Below are positions 1 to 8,157 of a stretch of DNA of 42,815 bases, piece after piece; the stretch's first letter is position 1, and each line of letters opens with the position of its first letter. The notes beneath the pieces were generated by a model that worked only from the letters and a program-made list of their open reading frames with translations, was not told where the DNA came from and did not search any database. This DNA is from Pseudomonadota bacterium. Its GTDB lineage: Bacteria; Pseudomonadota; Gammaproteobacteria; Burkholderiales; Casimicrobiaceae. Made by a program: the position numbers and the translations under genes. The DNA lies in the NCBI GenBank assembly GCA_009786025.1, contig WQUA01000018.1, positions 1 through 42,815 of the forward strand, given 5' to 3'.

Positions 1-1599
1 AGGCGATCCATAACGGCTTACCAATGCATTCAACACTTTGCGCGCCTGATTGAGCGCGCGCAGTACCACTGGGTTACGCGGAATATCCTCTTCATCATTG
101 AACACCATACGGCCATCTTTGTCTCGTCCGGAATAAAAAGGCGGCAGGTATTTCTGCTGGCCTTCTCCGGCTTTGAACAACTGGCTGTGGTGGTACCCGG
201 CTTTTTCACATGCCTCGTCGTAGCGCAGTCCGGTTTCCATATGCGGGACGATTTTGCGGAGTGCCTTGAGGGACAAGTTGTGGAATTTGTCGAAGCTGAT
301 CTCGCTGAGAGCCTCGATCATTTTCTCTCCGCCCGGCAGGGAAAGCTTGCGCAGCTCTTGCTCTACCTCAGCGCCATCCTTGTAAACGCTCAGCACCCAG
401 GCAATCTGGTCGAGCTGCTCGGGGTGTCCTCCGGTTGCGGCTCCGGCGATGCTCTGCCATTCGGTTTCAAGTCCTTTGTCTTTGAGAGTTTTACGTAATG
501 CTTGCCAGGCCGGTAGTTTGATCAGCCGCTCGGACTCCGGGTCTTTAGCTTTATCGCCGGTTTGCTGCGTCGGATAAGTCAGCCCGGAAAATTTGACATC
601 CTCTGGCAATAAGCCGGCCTTGATCAGGGCATTTTTCAATTGCTTGTAGGTAAGGTCACTGGCTTGATTGTAGGGTAGAGGCAGCGCAACACTGCGCTCG
701 GCTTCATTGAGCGGACGAGCATTTCCATCAACGACGACGCGCAGATTGGTCAGCCGTGTGAGCCAGACATGACGCTCAGCGGTAAAGCTGGCTTTGGGCG
801 CGCGGTATTCGCTTTTCTCGAAAGTGCAGCGTCCCAGCTTCTTCAGCAGGTCATTTCCGGACAGCGGCGGTTTCTGTTCCCAGAACAGACCACTTTTGCG
901 GTCGCCGTTTCCGGCGATGCGCATTTCAAGATCAGGCGTTGCGTGAGGATTGCCGTGCTCACGCTGCCGCTCGAACAACAAGACAAGCTCTTGGCCAAGC
1001 AGCAGGCGGGAAAGCGCCTTGGTGTATTCACCCTGCTTGTTGCGCTGCGCATCGGGAAATTCCTTCAACACCATCTCGGCAGCGCTTCGGTAGTTGTTTT
1101 CATTCATGCGCCGCTTGGTATCTTGCAGACCCTTCTTGACCTTGCCGCCTTCCCCCGCGCTGTCTGCTTCGGCCTTCTTTTCTTCCGCGCGGCTGATCCA
1201 GTAAAAGCCACGATGTTTGCAGAGGTGATAGAGAACACGCGCCCATTCTTCCGGGGCGAGTTTTCGATCCAGCCCCTCTACGCGAAGCTGCCAGGGTGAT
1301 TTTGCGGAAGGTTGGCGCAGGGATTGGATGCTGTCGATCACTCCTTCGCGTTTCAACAGACGCACCAGTTTGACCAACCGCCATGCGCGGCGACGCAAAC
1401 GCCGCCGCATAAGGCGGGCGGTGCGGCGAGCGAGGTTGAGCGATTCACCTTCCTTGGCGGTTTCTGCCTTGTCAAAACAACGCACCCCAAGATCAACGAT
1501 GTGCTGCTCGCCCAGCACGCACCAGCCGACCGAAGCGATGCCGATGTCGAAGCCGAAGGTAAGAGAATCTCTTGTGGACGATAAAAAATTGCTTTTCAT
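1..1599 (-). CDS. cas9: Type II-C Cas9, N-terminal 533 residues (runs off the left edge)
   Basis: RNA-guided DNA endonuclease of a type II-C CRISPR system. The frame is open from the ATG at 1599 to the window edge. RuvC-I motif FGFDIGIASVGW carries the expected catalytic Asp at residue 18. An arginine-rich bridge helix follows at about residues 58-75 (RRTARLMRRRLRRRAWRL). Further family blocks are SPWQLRVEGLDRKL, YHLCKHRGF, SFDKFHNLSLKALRKIVP and, at the edge, NPVVLRALNQARKVLNALV just before the RuvC-II glutamate. The order and wording closely follow the Neisseria meningitidis Cas9 as I remember it. HNH, RuvC-II/III and the PAM-interacting domain lie outside. The start is fixed by an AAAGGAG ribosome site (complement of 1606-1612) six bases before ATG. 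No frameshift is seen in the visible half. A tracrRNA gene diverges from it. Confidence 0.96.
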   Translation of the reverse strand, partial: MKSNFLSSTRDSLTFGFDIGIASVGWCVLGEQHIVDLGVRCFDKAETAKEGESLNLARRTARLMRRRLRRRAWRLVKLVRLLKREGVIDSIQSLRQPSAKSPWQLRVEGLDRKLAPEEWARVLYHLCKHRGFYWISRAEEKKAEADSAGEGGKVKKGLQDTKRRMNENNYRSAAEMVLKEFPDAQRNKQGEYTKALSRLLLGQELVLLFERQREHGNPHATPDLEMRIAGNGDRKSGLFWEQKPPLSGNDLLKKLGRCTFEKSEYRAPKASFTAERHVWLTRLTNLRVVVDGNARPLNEAERSVALPLPYNQASDLTYKQLKNALIKAGLLPEDVKFSGLTYPTQQTGDKAKDPESERLIKLPAWQALRKTLKDKGLETEWQSIAGAATGGHPEQLDQIAWVLSVYKDGAEVEQELRKLSLPGGEKMIEALSEISFDKFHNLSLKALRKIVPHMETGLRYDEACEKAGYHHSQLFKAGEGQQKYLPPFYSGRDKDGRMVFNDEEDIPRNPVVLRALNQARKVLNALVSRYGSP

Positions 1600-1617
1600 A
1601 CAAAACTCCTTTACAAT
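1589..1617 (+). promoter_or_regulatory. Predicted tracrRNA promoter overlapping the cas9 start codon
   Basis: A -35 box TTGCTT (1589-1594), a 17-base spacer and a -10 box TACAAT (1612-1617) form a good sigma-70 promoter reading right. The predicted start falls at about 1624-1625, exactly at the left end of the anti-repeat. The spacer contains the cas9 start codon (complement of 1597-1599) and its ribosome site, so the -35 box lies inside cas9 codons 2-4. Position relative to the RNA makes this convincing, but it was read by eye. Confidence 0.7.
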
Positions 1618-1624
1618 CTTTTCC

Positions 1625-1660
1625 GTTGTGGTAATCCGGGGTGAGAGCCGTTGCTACAAT
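1625..1660 (+). repeat. Full-length (36-nt) CRISPR anti-repeat inside the tracrRNA
   Basis: The segment is exactly 36 bases, the usual type II repeat length. Its reverse complement begins ATTGTAGC and ends CCACAAC, and aligns end to end without gaps to the Neisseria-type repeat layout (GTTGTAGC...GCTACAAT) as I recall it. From this the genomic repeat, outside the window, should start close to GTTGTAGC and contain CTCTCACCCCGG. The end TGCTACAAT also looks like an extended -10 element, a property known for Neisseria repeats. Confidence 0.75.
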
Positions 1661-1688
1661 AAGTGAAGTCGAAAGACTTTACGTATCC

Positions 1689-1722
1689 GCCCGGAAGTGA
1701 AAACTGCCGGGCTTTCTCTTTT
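1689..1722 (+). terminator. Intrinsic terminator of the tracrRNA
   Basis: GCCCGG (1689-1694) pairs with CCGGGC (1707-1712). After one A/G mismatch the stem continues AGT/ACT around a GAAA loop. A T-rich run (1713-1722) follows. It also serves as the last structural hairpin of the tracrRNA. Confidence 0.85.
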
Positions 1723-1873
1723 CTGTGCCTTGAATTAACGGGCGACGGGAGAAACTCCGGTTATGTTAACACCATGCAAAGACGAAAAGAACGCCTTTTC
1801 GCTCAATCTTTACGCAACAGCGCTTTTTAGGCACGTTTTCGTACATTGGAACCGGTAAAACGCTGGTAGGCGC
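1723..1873. other. Intergenic between tracrRNA and rsmI
   Basis: No open reading frame or clear RNA gene is seen. The cas9 promoter (minus strand) is expected here or inside the tracrRNA gene. The best minus-strand -10 candidate is TAACAT near 1760, but it lacks a good -35 box, so it is not called. Confidence 0.4.
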
Positions 1874-2827
1874 TTACATTTGCCGAACTTTAATCCTGTC
1901 GTAAATCACTCCGCGCGGAAGTCCTGTTGCTAACGCAGCAACACGGGCGGCGCGGGCGGGCGGCAGTTCTTCGAGCAGTGCCGGCAGCCAGCGGTTCAGT
2001 ATTGCGTCGTCGGCGCTGGTGTCGCGCGGCGCGGTGTTTTGTTGTTCTGCCGCAGGGGTATCGACGATGAGGACAAGTTCGCCGCGTTCGGTGTCGGGAT
2101 GCGCGTCGAGCCAGGCAACGGCTTCGGCGAGCGGGATACGCTGGATGGTTTCAAAGGTTTTGGTCAGTTCACGGGCGATGATGAGGTCGCGCGGTTCTTG
2201 AAAGGCTTGTGCGAGATCGCTGAGGGTATGGCGGATGCGGTGCGGCGCTTCGTAGAGCACCAGCGCGGCGTTGAGCGCGCGCAGTGTTTCCGATAGTTTT
2301 TCCAACTGCACGCGGCGCGCTTTGGCCGGGGTAGGCAGGAAGCCGACGAAGTAAAAATGTTCTGCGTTCAATCCTGCTGCCGAGATGGCGGCGATCAATG
2401 CGCACGGACCGGGAATCGGCACGACGGGATGCGCGGCTTCGCGCACGGCGGCGACCAGCCGTGCGCCGGGATCGCTGATGGCGGGGGTGCCAGCATCGCT
2501 GATGAGGGCGATGCTGTGATTTTGTTGCAGGAGCTCGATCACTGAAGCGACGCTTTTGCGTTCGTTGTGTTCGTGCAGTGCGCGCAGCGGCGCTTTGATG
2601 CCGTAATGGGCGAGCAGTTTGGCGGAGACTCGGGTGTCTTCGGCGAGGATGTGGTCGGCAGAACCCAGGATGTCGAGCGCACGCAGGGTGATGTCGCGCA
2701 AATTCCCGAGCGGGGTGGCGAGCACATATAATGTACCCTTCTCGGCGCGAAAGACGCGAGCGGGAGTTGCGGCGGAGGAAGGAGCCGGCGTCGCAGAATC
2801 GGAAGCTGGGGCGGAATCGTGGGACAT
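1874..2827 (-). CDS. rsmI: 16S rRNA (cytidine1402-2'-O)-methyltransferase RsmI
   Basis: SAM-dependent methyltransferase that 2'-O-methylates C1402 of 16S rRNA, in the ribosomal decoding centre. The 317-residue protein has the family blocks GTLYVLATPLGNLRDITLRA, LAEDTRVSAKLLAHYGI, LISDAGTPAISDPG, PIPGPCALIAAISAAGL, FVGFLPTPAKARR and YEAPHRIRHTL. Length is slightly above usual because of an Ala/Ser/Pro-rich stretch of about 25 residues before the core. The start at 2827 is preferred over the longer open frame to 3169, which lies wholly inside the lpoA-like gene. Its ATG shares two bases with the opposing lpoA ATG (CATG). Divergence from lpoA is a widely conserved proteobacterial arrangement. 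Confidence 0.95.
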   Translation of the reverse strand: MSHDSAPASDSATPAPSSAATPARVFRAEKGTLYVLATPLGNLRDITLRALDILGSADHILAEDTRVSAKLLAHYGIKAPLRALHEHNERKSVASVIELLQQNHSIALISDAGTPAISDPGARLVAAVREAAHPVVPIPGPCALIAAISAAGLNAEHFYFVGFLPTPAKARRVQLEKLSETLRALNAALVLYEAPHRIRHTLSDLAQAFQEPRDLIIARELTKTFETIQRIPLAEAVAWLDAHPDTERGELVLIVDTPAAEQQNTAPRDTSADDAILNRWLPALLEELPPARAARVAALATGLPRGVIYDRIKVRQM

Positions 2828-4100
2828 GACGGAGCTTGGTGTGAGAGAAGTTTGGCGCGAATTTGACGGCAGGAAATGGATGGCGATGGGGGTGGCGGCG
2901 GTAAGCGCCATTCTAGCGTTGTTTTCTGTGTTGTTTCTTTTTATCGCGCCGTCGGCGGCGCAAACGTCGCCTTCCGGCGACAAGGGATGGACTGCGCCGC
3001 AACCGACGGTGCAGGAGCAACTTGAAGCCGTGGAAGCGGCGCGTGGCGGCAAAGGACGAGAAAGCGCGCGGACAAATGTGCCGCTCATCAAGCAGCGCCC
3101 TTCATCACCGGAGGCGGTTACAAAAATGTCCGCGAAAACGCCTTTGATTGCGCTTATTTTGCCTGGCAAAACGTCGGATTACAGCGGTGCGGCGCAAGCG
3201 GTGAAGGCGGGATTCATGGCTGCCGCCGAGGCGGCGCGGACGAAGGAGTCATGTTTGGTGATCGAGCACGACGACGGTGGGGCGGTGGCGGCTTTCCGGC
3301 AGGCGGCTGAGGCCGGCGCGTCGGTGATGATAGGGCCGCTGGTACGTGACGATCTGAAGGCGCTGTTGGCGGCGCCGCCGCTGGTCTGGACGATTACGCT
3401 GACGCAGTTCGAGGATGAGGACGCGAAGCTGCCGCCCAATGTGTTTCCGCTGACGTTGACGGTGGAAAGCGACGCACGTTTTCTCGCGCGCGAGATTTTT
3501 ATTGAGGGGCGTGAGGGAAAGCCGGTGGTGTTGAGCAATGAAACGCCGCTGATGAAACGCTTTGCCGATGCGTTTATCGACGAATGGTTGCGCCTGGGTG
3601 TGACAGCGCCGGAACGTGTGCGATTTTCGGCGGACGGTGTGGCGACGTTGAAGGCGCGGCTGGAGGCGCTGTCGCCGTCGGCGGTATTGCTGGCGGTTGA
3701 AGGCAATGATGCCGCGCTGGCACGGGCGCAAACGAAAACGTGGCCGACGTACGCCAGCGGCCATATTTATCAGCGGCAGGAGCAGTTTGAAGCGGCGGCG
3801 TTTGATCGCTTGCGGGTCGTCGAGATTCCTTGGCTGGTGACGCCCTCTGCGGCGCGTTTCAAGGCGTTGCCGACGCTACCGGCATCGCCGGCGATGGCGC
3901 GGTTGTATGCGCTGGGGTACGACGCTTTTCAGACGGCGGCGGCGTTTGTGAACGGCCCGCCGGAGATGCTGGAGCTTGAAGGTGCGACCGGCAATATTCG
4001 CTTCAGCCGCAAAGAAGGGCTGACGCGCGCTGGACAATTGGCAGCGTTTATAGATGGCCGCTTGCAACCGGCTGGAACGACGGAAGCTCCGTCGCCATGA
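2826..4100 (+). CDS. lpoA: LpoA/LppC-like penicillin-binding protein activator (short form)
   Basis: Periplasmic protein with the type I substrate-binding-protein fold seen in the C-terminal half of LpoA, the outer-membrane activator of PBP1a. The start of the fold is visible as PLIALILPGKTSDYSGAAQA, and the end as GYDAFQTAAAF. A signal sequence lies at residues 19-45 (GVAAVSAILALFSVLFLFI...SAAQ). Unlike enteric LpoA it has no Cys lipobox and no long N-terminal TPR region, so it is about 424 residues. Starts are ambiguous: ATG 2826 keeps a basic n-region (RKW), while ATG 2880 has a better AGGA site. The family is assigned from sequence plus the conserved rsmI/lpoA/yraN order. It ends in a 4-base overlap with yraN. 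The PBP1a gene mrcA lies 5 kb away. Confidence 0.8.
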   Translation: MTELGVREVWREFDGRKWMAMGVAAVSAILALFSVLFLFIAPSAAQTSPSGDKGWTAPQPTVQEQLEAVEAARGGKGRESARTNVPLIKQRPSSPEAVTKMSAKTPLIALILPGKTSDYSGAAQAVKAGFMAAAEAARTKESCLVIEHDDGGAVAAFRQAAEAGASVMIGPLVRDDLKALLAAPPLVWTITLTQFEDEDAKLPPNVFPLTLTVESDARFLAREIFIEGREGKPVVLSNETPLMKRFADAFIDEWLRLGVTAPERVRFSADGVATLKARLEALSPSAVLLAVEGNDAALARAQTKTWPTYASGHIYQRQEQFEAAAFDRLRVVEIPWLVTPSAARFKALPTLPASPAMARLYALGYDAFQTAAAFVNGPPEMLELEGATGNIRFSRKEGLTRAGQLAAFIDGRLQPAGTTEAPSP

Positions 4101-4495
4101 GTGGAAGAACGCGAAACGAAGGAACGCGAACGCGCGCACTTGCTGACCAGAAGCGGGGGCAGGACGCGGAAACGCTGGCGGCAACTTTTCTGGCGCAACA
4201 GGGGCTGGTTGTCGTGGCGCGCAATGTGAGAAATCGCTACGGGGAAATCGACATCATCGCGCGCGATGGCGATGCGCTGGTGTTTGTTGAGGTCAGGTTG
4301 CGTGGTTCGTCGGCGTTCGGCGGCGCGGCGGCCAGCATTTCCACGCAAAAGCAGCAGCGGTTGTGGCGGGCGGCGGAGCGCTATCTGGCGGAGCTGGGGC
4401 AGGAGCCGCCGTGTCGCTTCGACGCTGTTCTGCTGGAGACGCTCGACGGAGAGCGGTTACATTGGCAGCGTGACATTTTGCACGCTTCGCATTAA
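4097..4495 (+). CDS. yraN: YraN family (UPF0102) endonuclease-like protein
   Basis: Small (132-residue) protein of the UPF0102/YraN family, which has a restriction-endonuclease-like fold; its cellular role is not settled. The signature is clear: GQDAETLAATFLAQQGL, then RNVRNRYGEIDIIARDGDA and LVFVEVRLR. The E-x-D...E-V-R pattern is the PD-(D/E)XK-type core. It overlaps the preceding gene by ATGA, so translation is probably coupled. The first 15 residues are rich in Arg and Thr and poorly conserved in the family. A 38-base gap separates it from the SIS gene. Confidence 0.93.
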   Translation: MSGRTRNEGTRTRALADQKRGQDAETLAATFLAQQGLVVVARNVRNRYGEIDIIARDGDALVFVEVRLRGSSAFGGAAASISTQKQQRLWRAAERYLAELGQEPPCRFDAVLLETLDGERLHWQRDILHASH

Positions 4496-4533
4496 CCTAT
4501 CTGCTTCGGGGAAATGGCTTAAGAAAGTAAGCA

Positions 4534-5139
4534 ATGACGGAAAGCACGAATTTCGAGCAGAGGATCGTTGATCATTTTCTGGACAGCGCCCGCTTAAAGC
4601 AGAGCGCAGCGGCACTGCTGGCACCGGACATTGCGCGCGCTGGCCAGTTGATGACGGAATGCCTGTTAGCCGACGGCAAAATCCTGGCCTGTGGCAATGG
4701 TGGCTCCGCCGCCGATGCGCAGCATTTTGCCGCTGAACTGGTGGGGCGTTTCGAGCGCGAACGGCCGGAATTGCGGGCGCTCGCGTTGACGACTGACACG
4801 TCGATTCTGACGGCGGTCGGTAACGATTATGCGTTTGACGCCGTTTTTGAAAAACAGGTACGGGCGTTTGGCGTTCGCGGTGATGTGTTGTTGGTGTTGT
4901 CAACTTCCGGCAATTCCGGTAACGTGATCCGGGCGATTGTCGCTGCGCAGGAACGCGAGATGCGCATCGTGGCGTTGACCGGCAAGGGCGGTGGCGCGAT
5001 TGGCGAGATGTTATCGGCGGAGGATGTGCATCTGTGTGTGCCGCATACGCGGACGGCACGGATTCAGGAAGTGCATCTGCTCATTCTGCATTGTTTGTGT
5101 GATGCCATTGATGTTCGTTTACTTGGAGAAGAAGGATGA
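4534..5139 (+). CDS. gmhA: SIS-domain phosphoheptose isomerase (GmhA/DiaA family)
   Basis: 201-residue SIS-domain protein. GmhA converts sedoheptulose 7-phosphate to D-glycero-heptose 7-phosphate, the first step of ADP-heptose synthesis for LPS. DiaA is its paralogue and regulates DnaA. Motifs are CGNGGSAADAQHFAAELVGR (from residue 53), STSGNSGNV and TARIQEVHLLILHCLCD. Glu69 and His186 match, by my reading, the catalytic Glu and His of GmhA (E65 and H180 in E. coli); E. coli DiaA has Asn at the second position. The yraN/dolP position is that of diaA in enterics, but the adjacent rfaE2 and the retained residues favour GmhA activity. It overlaps dolP by 4 bases. Confidence 0.85.
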   Translation: MTESTNFEQRIVDHFLDSARLKQSAAALLAPDIARAGQLMTECLLADGKILACGNGGSAADAQHFAAELVGRFERERPELRALALTTDTSILTAVGNDYAFDAVFEKQVRAFGVRGDVLLVLSTSGNSGNVIRAIVAAQEREMRIVALTGKGGGAIGEMLSAEDVHLCVPHTRTARIQEVHLLILHCLCDAIDVRLLGEEG

Positions 5140-5738
5140 TGAAAAAAATTTCACAGCCCCGACAGTGGGTCATGTCGTTGGTAGCGTTAACAGCGCTGGC
5201 GTCGATCGCGGTGTTGATGTCGGGTTGTGCGCCGGTATTAGTAGCCGGAGTGGCGACAACCGGCGTGGTGGTGGCGACTGACCGGCGGACGACCGGCTCC
5301 GTGCTTGACGACGCGACGATGAGCTCGTCGATCATGTTCAAGATTAACGAGCAATATGGCGACAAGGTTCATGTCGGCGTAGCCAGCTACAACGGCATTA
5401 TTCTGCTGACCGGCGAGGTGCCTGATGTGGCGACCAAGGAAGGCGCTGGCCGAATCGCCGCGAAAGAAGACCGCGTGCGCGCGGTTCAGAACGAGTTGTT
5501 GGTTGGGCAATTATCTGAATTATCGTCGCGCGCCAACGACAGTTTTATCACGTCGAAAGTGAAAACACGGTTTGTCGATAGCGACTTTTCGCCAACGCAC
5601 GTCAAGGTAGTGACTGAGCGCGGCATCGTCTATCTGATGGGTATCGTCAAAAGAGAGGAAGGCGAGCAGGCGACCGAGATTGCGCGCAAGACCAGCGGCG
5701 TCAAGCAAGTCGTTCGCATTTTCGAGTATAACGGCTGA
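5136..5738 (+). CDS. dolP: BON-domain outer-membrane lipoprotein (DolP/YraP-like)
   Basis: 200-residue lipoprotein with two BON domains, similar to DolP (YraP), which helps maintain outer-membrane integrity. The signal peptide ends in the lipobox LMSGC (Cys31). The first BON domain spans about residues 58-125 ([16 protein letters not shown]) and the second about 128-198 ([20 protein letters not shown]...[12 protein letters not shown]). Two in-frame ATGs (5136 and 5139) follow a GAAGGATG context; either works, and the first overlaps the SIS gene by ATGA. The stop shares one base with the rfaE2 start. The order yraN-SIS-dolP is as in E. coli. Confidence 0.93.
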   Translation: MMKKISQPRQWVMSLVALTALASIAVLMSGCAPVLVAGVATTGVVVATDRRTTGSVLDDATMSSSIMFKINEQYGDKVHVGVASYNGIILLTGEVPDVATKEGAGRIAAKEDRVRAVQNELLVGQLSELSSRANDSFITSKVKTRFVDSDFSPTHVKVVTERGIVYLMGIVKREEGEQATEIARKTSGVKQVVRIFEYNG

Positions 5739-6244
5739 TGGTTGATTTGCCTGCGCCGCGTTATCCAGCCAAGATGGTTGAGGCTGGTGAAGTGTCGGTA
5801 CGCGTTGCGCAATTGCCGCGACCGCTGGTGTTTACCAACGGCGTGTTTGATGTGTTGCATCGCGGCCATGTGACGTATCTGGAGCAGGCGCGGCAACTGG
5901 GCGCGGCGCTGGTGGTGGCGGTCAACAGTGACGCATCGGTGCGCCGCTTGAACAAGGGCAGTGACCGGCCGCTCAATACGTTGGAGGACCGGATGGCAGT
6001 GTTGGCGGCGCTGGCATGCGTCGATCTGGTGGTGCCGTTTGACGACGACACACCGCGAGCCCTGATTATCGAGACGATGCCGGATGTGCTGGTCAAAGGC
6101 GGCGATTATTCGGCAGAGACGACGGCGGGCGCTGCCGAGGTCATCGCGCATGGAGGCCGTTTCGTTGCTATTCCCTTCCGCTTTCAACGATCAACGACGG
6201 CATTGGTCGAGCGCATTCGCGCCAGCGCTCTTGTTTCTCAATGA
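5738..6244 (+). CDS. rfaE2: D-glycero-beta-D-manno-heptose 1-phosphate adenylyltransferase (RfaE domain II)
   Basis: Nucleotidyltransferase that joins AMP from ATP to heptose 1-phosphate to give ADP-heptose, the LPS core precursor. The protein (168 residues) corresponds only to the second domain of HldE. Motifs are [20 protein letters not shown] (cytidylyltransferase-type HxGH as HRGH), [31 protein letters not shown] and [10 protein letters not shown]. The kinase domain must be encoded elsewhere, as is common in betaproteobacteria. It starts one base inside the dolP stop (TGATG), so it is in the same operon, and overlaps the next gene by ATGA. The GmhA-like gene two positions upstream and gmhB at 21.7 kb belong to the same pathway. 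Confidence 0.94.
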   Translation: MVDLPAPRYPAKMVEAGEVSVRVAQLPRPLVFTNGVFDVLHRGHVTYLEQARQLGAALVVAVNSDASVRRLNKGSDRPLNTLEDRMAVLAALACVDLVVPFDDDTPRALIIETMPDVLVKGGDYSAETTAGAAEVIAHGGRFVAIPFRFQRSTTALVERIRASALVSQ

Positions 6245-6513
6245 AACTATCACATTCAGCGCCTGGAATGTCCGCGTTTGGAATACCTGTCGACCGGGAA
6301 CTTGATGCTTGCGGTTTGAAGTGTCCGCTACCGATTCTGCGCGCTAAAAAAGCGTTGAGCGAGATGGTTTCCGGGCAGACATTGCGTATTACGGCGACGG
6401 ATTCCGGCAGCGTCGGTGATTTTCAATTGTTCGCGAAGCAGACCGGCAATACATTATTGGCGCAAAGCGAAGATGCAAACGGTGTTTTTGGATTCGTGCT
6501 GCGCCGGAAGTGA
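6241..6513 (+). CDS. TusA/SirA-family sulfur carrier protein
   Basis: Small sulfur-transfer protein of the TusA (SirA/YedF) family. The hallmark CPxP motif is present in [19 protein letters not shown], whose second Cys (of CPLP) is the persulfide carrier in TusA. The rest ([20 protein letters not shown]) fits the two-layer fold. The 90-residue frame starts with an ATGA overlap with rfaE2. An internal ATG at 6268 would give 81 residues, closer to the family length, but has no clear ribosome site. This is the last gene of the lpoA operon. Whether it acts in tRNA thiolation or another sulfur relay cannot be told. Confidence 0.88.
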   Translation: MKLSHSAPGMSAFGIPVDRELDACGLKCPLPILRAKKALSEMVSGQTLRITATDSGSVGDFQLFAKQTGNTLLAQSEDANGVFGFVLRRK

Positions 6514-6561
6514 TAAGCGGTCATAAATCACAGCAGCGATTAGTGAATTTCAGAAGTGTCA

Positions 6562-6604
6562 GATAAAGAAAGGCCCCGGCACCAAGGGGAGTGATCCGGG
6601 GCCT
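6562..6604 (-). terminator. Probable intrinsic terminator of the hemB-upstream RNA
   Basis: Perfect 9-bp inverted repeat AGGCCCCGG (6571-6579) / CCGGGGCCT (6596-6604), followed on the minus strand by TTTCTTTAT. On the plus strand no T-run follows, so it is a poor terminator for the tusA-like operon. Confidence 0.6.
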
Positions 6605-6680
6605 AGCCTGTTCTACCGTGGGGGAAGAGCAGGCCGCCCGCTCAGGGAGGAAAGCGGGAGACGTTACCGTCTCTTCGTAT
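6562..6680 (-). ncRNA. Candidate structured small RNA upstream of hemB (four hairpins)
   Basis: Four consecutive hairpins fill 6571-6673. Read on the minus strand: GAGACG/CGTCTC with a GTAA (GNRA) loop (6658-6673); AGCGGG/CCCGCT with a C-rich loop (6637-6658); a 9-bp stem with a CCCCC loop (6606-6634); and a perfect 9-bp AGGCCCCGG stem (6571-6604) followed by TTTCTTTAT. The T-run and GNRA loop favour the minus strand. Against this, the third stem has a C-A mismatch on minus but a G-U pair on plus. On plus the loops carry GGGGA/AGGGAGGA, which resemble CsrA sites. I recall a published betaproteobacterial 'hemB RNA motif', which this may be. Function unknown. Confidence 0.6.
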
Positions 6681-6685
6681 GATAA

Positions 6686-8137
<1,452 letters not shown>

Positions 8138-8157
<20 letters not shown>

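Larger units (their letters stand above)
1624..1722 (+). ncRNA. tracrRNA of the type II-C system
   Basis: Trans-activating CRISPR RNA, which pairs with the crRNA repeat and binds Cas9. In order it shows: a 36-nt anti-repeat (1625-1660) ending GAGAGCCGTTGCTACAAT, nearly the same as the Neisseria anti-repeat end; a stem GTGAAGTC/GACTTTAC closed by a GAAA loop (1663-1682); and a terminator hairpin with its own GAAA loop (1689-1712) before a T-rich run. This three-part plan matches known Neisseria-type tracrRNAs. It diverges from cas9, with the RNA start only about 25 bases from the cas9 start codon. Ends are predicted from the promoter and terminator. Confidence 0.9.

Noticed and set aside
1652-1660. 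TGCTACAAT as a second promoter inside the tracrRNA
   Set aside because: An extended -10 is visible, but a start from it would lose the anti-repeat; more likely a relic of the repeat sequence.
1738-1752. AACGGGCGACGG near the tracrRNA resembles the terminator arm at 26441
   Set aside because: Only one arm matches and no complementary arm or T-run follows; chance similarity.
2828-3169. N-terminal extension of rsmI in the open frame
   Set aside because: Lies within the lpoA-like coding region and precedes the conserved start MSHDSAP; not homologous to RsmI.
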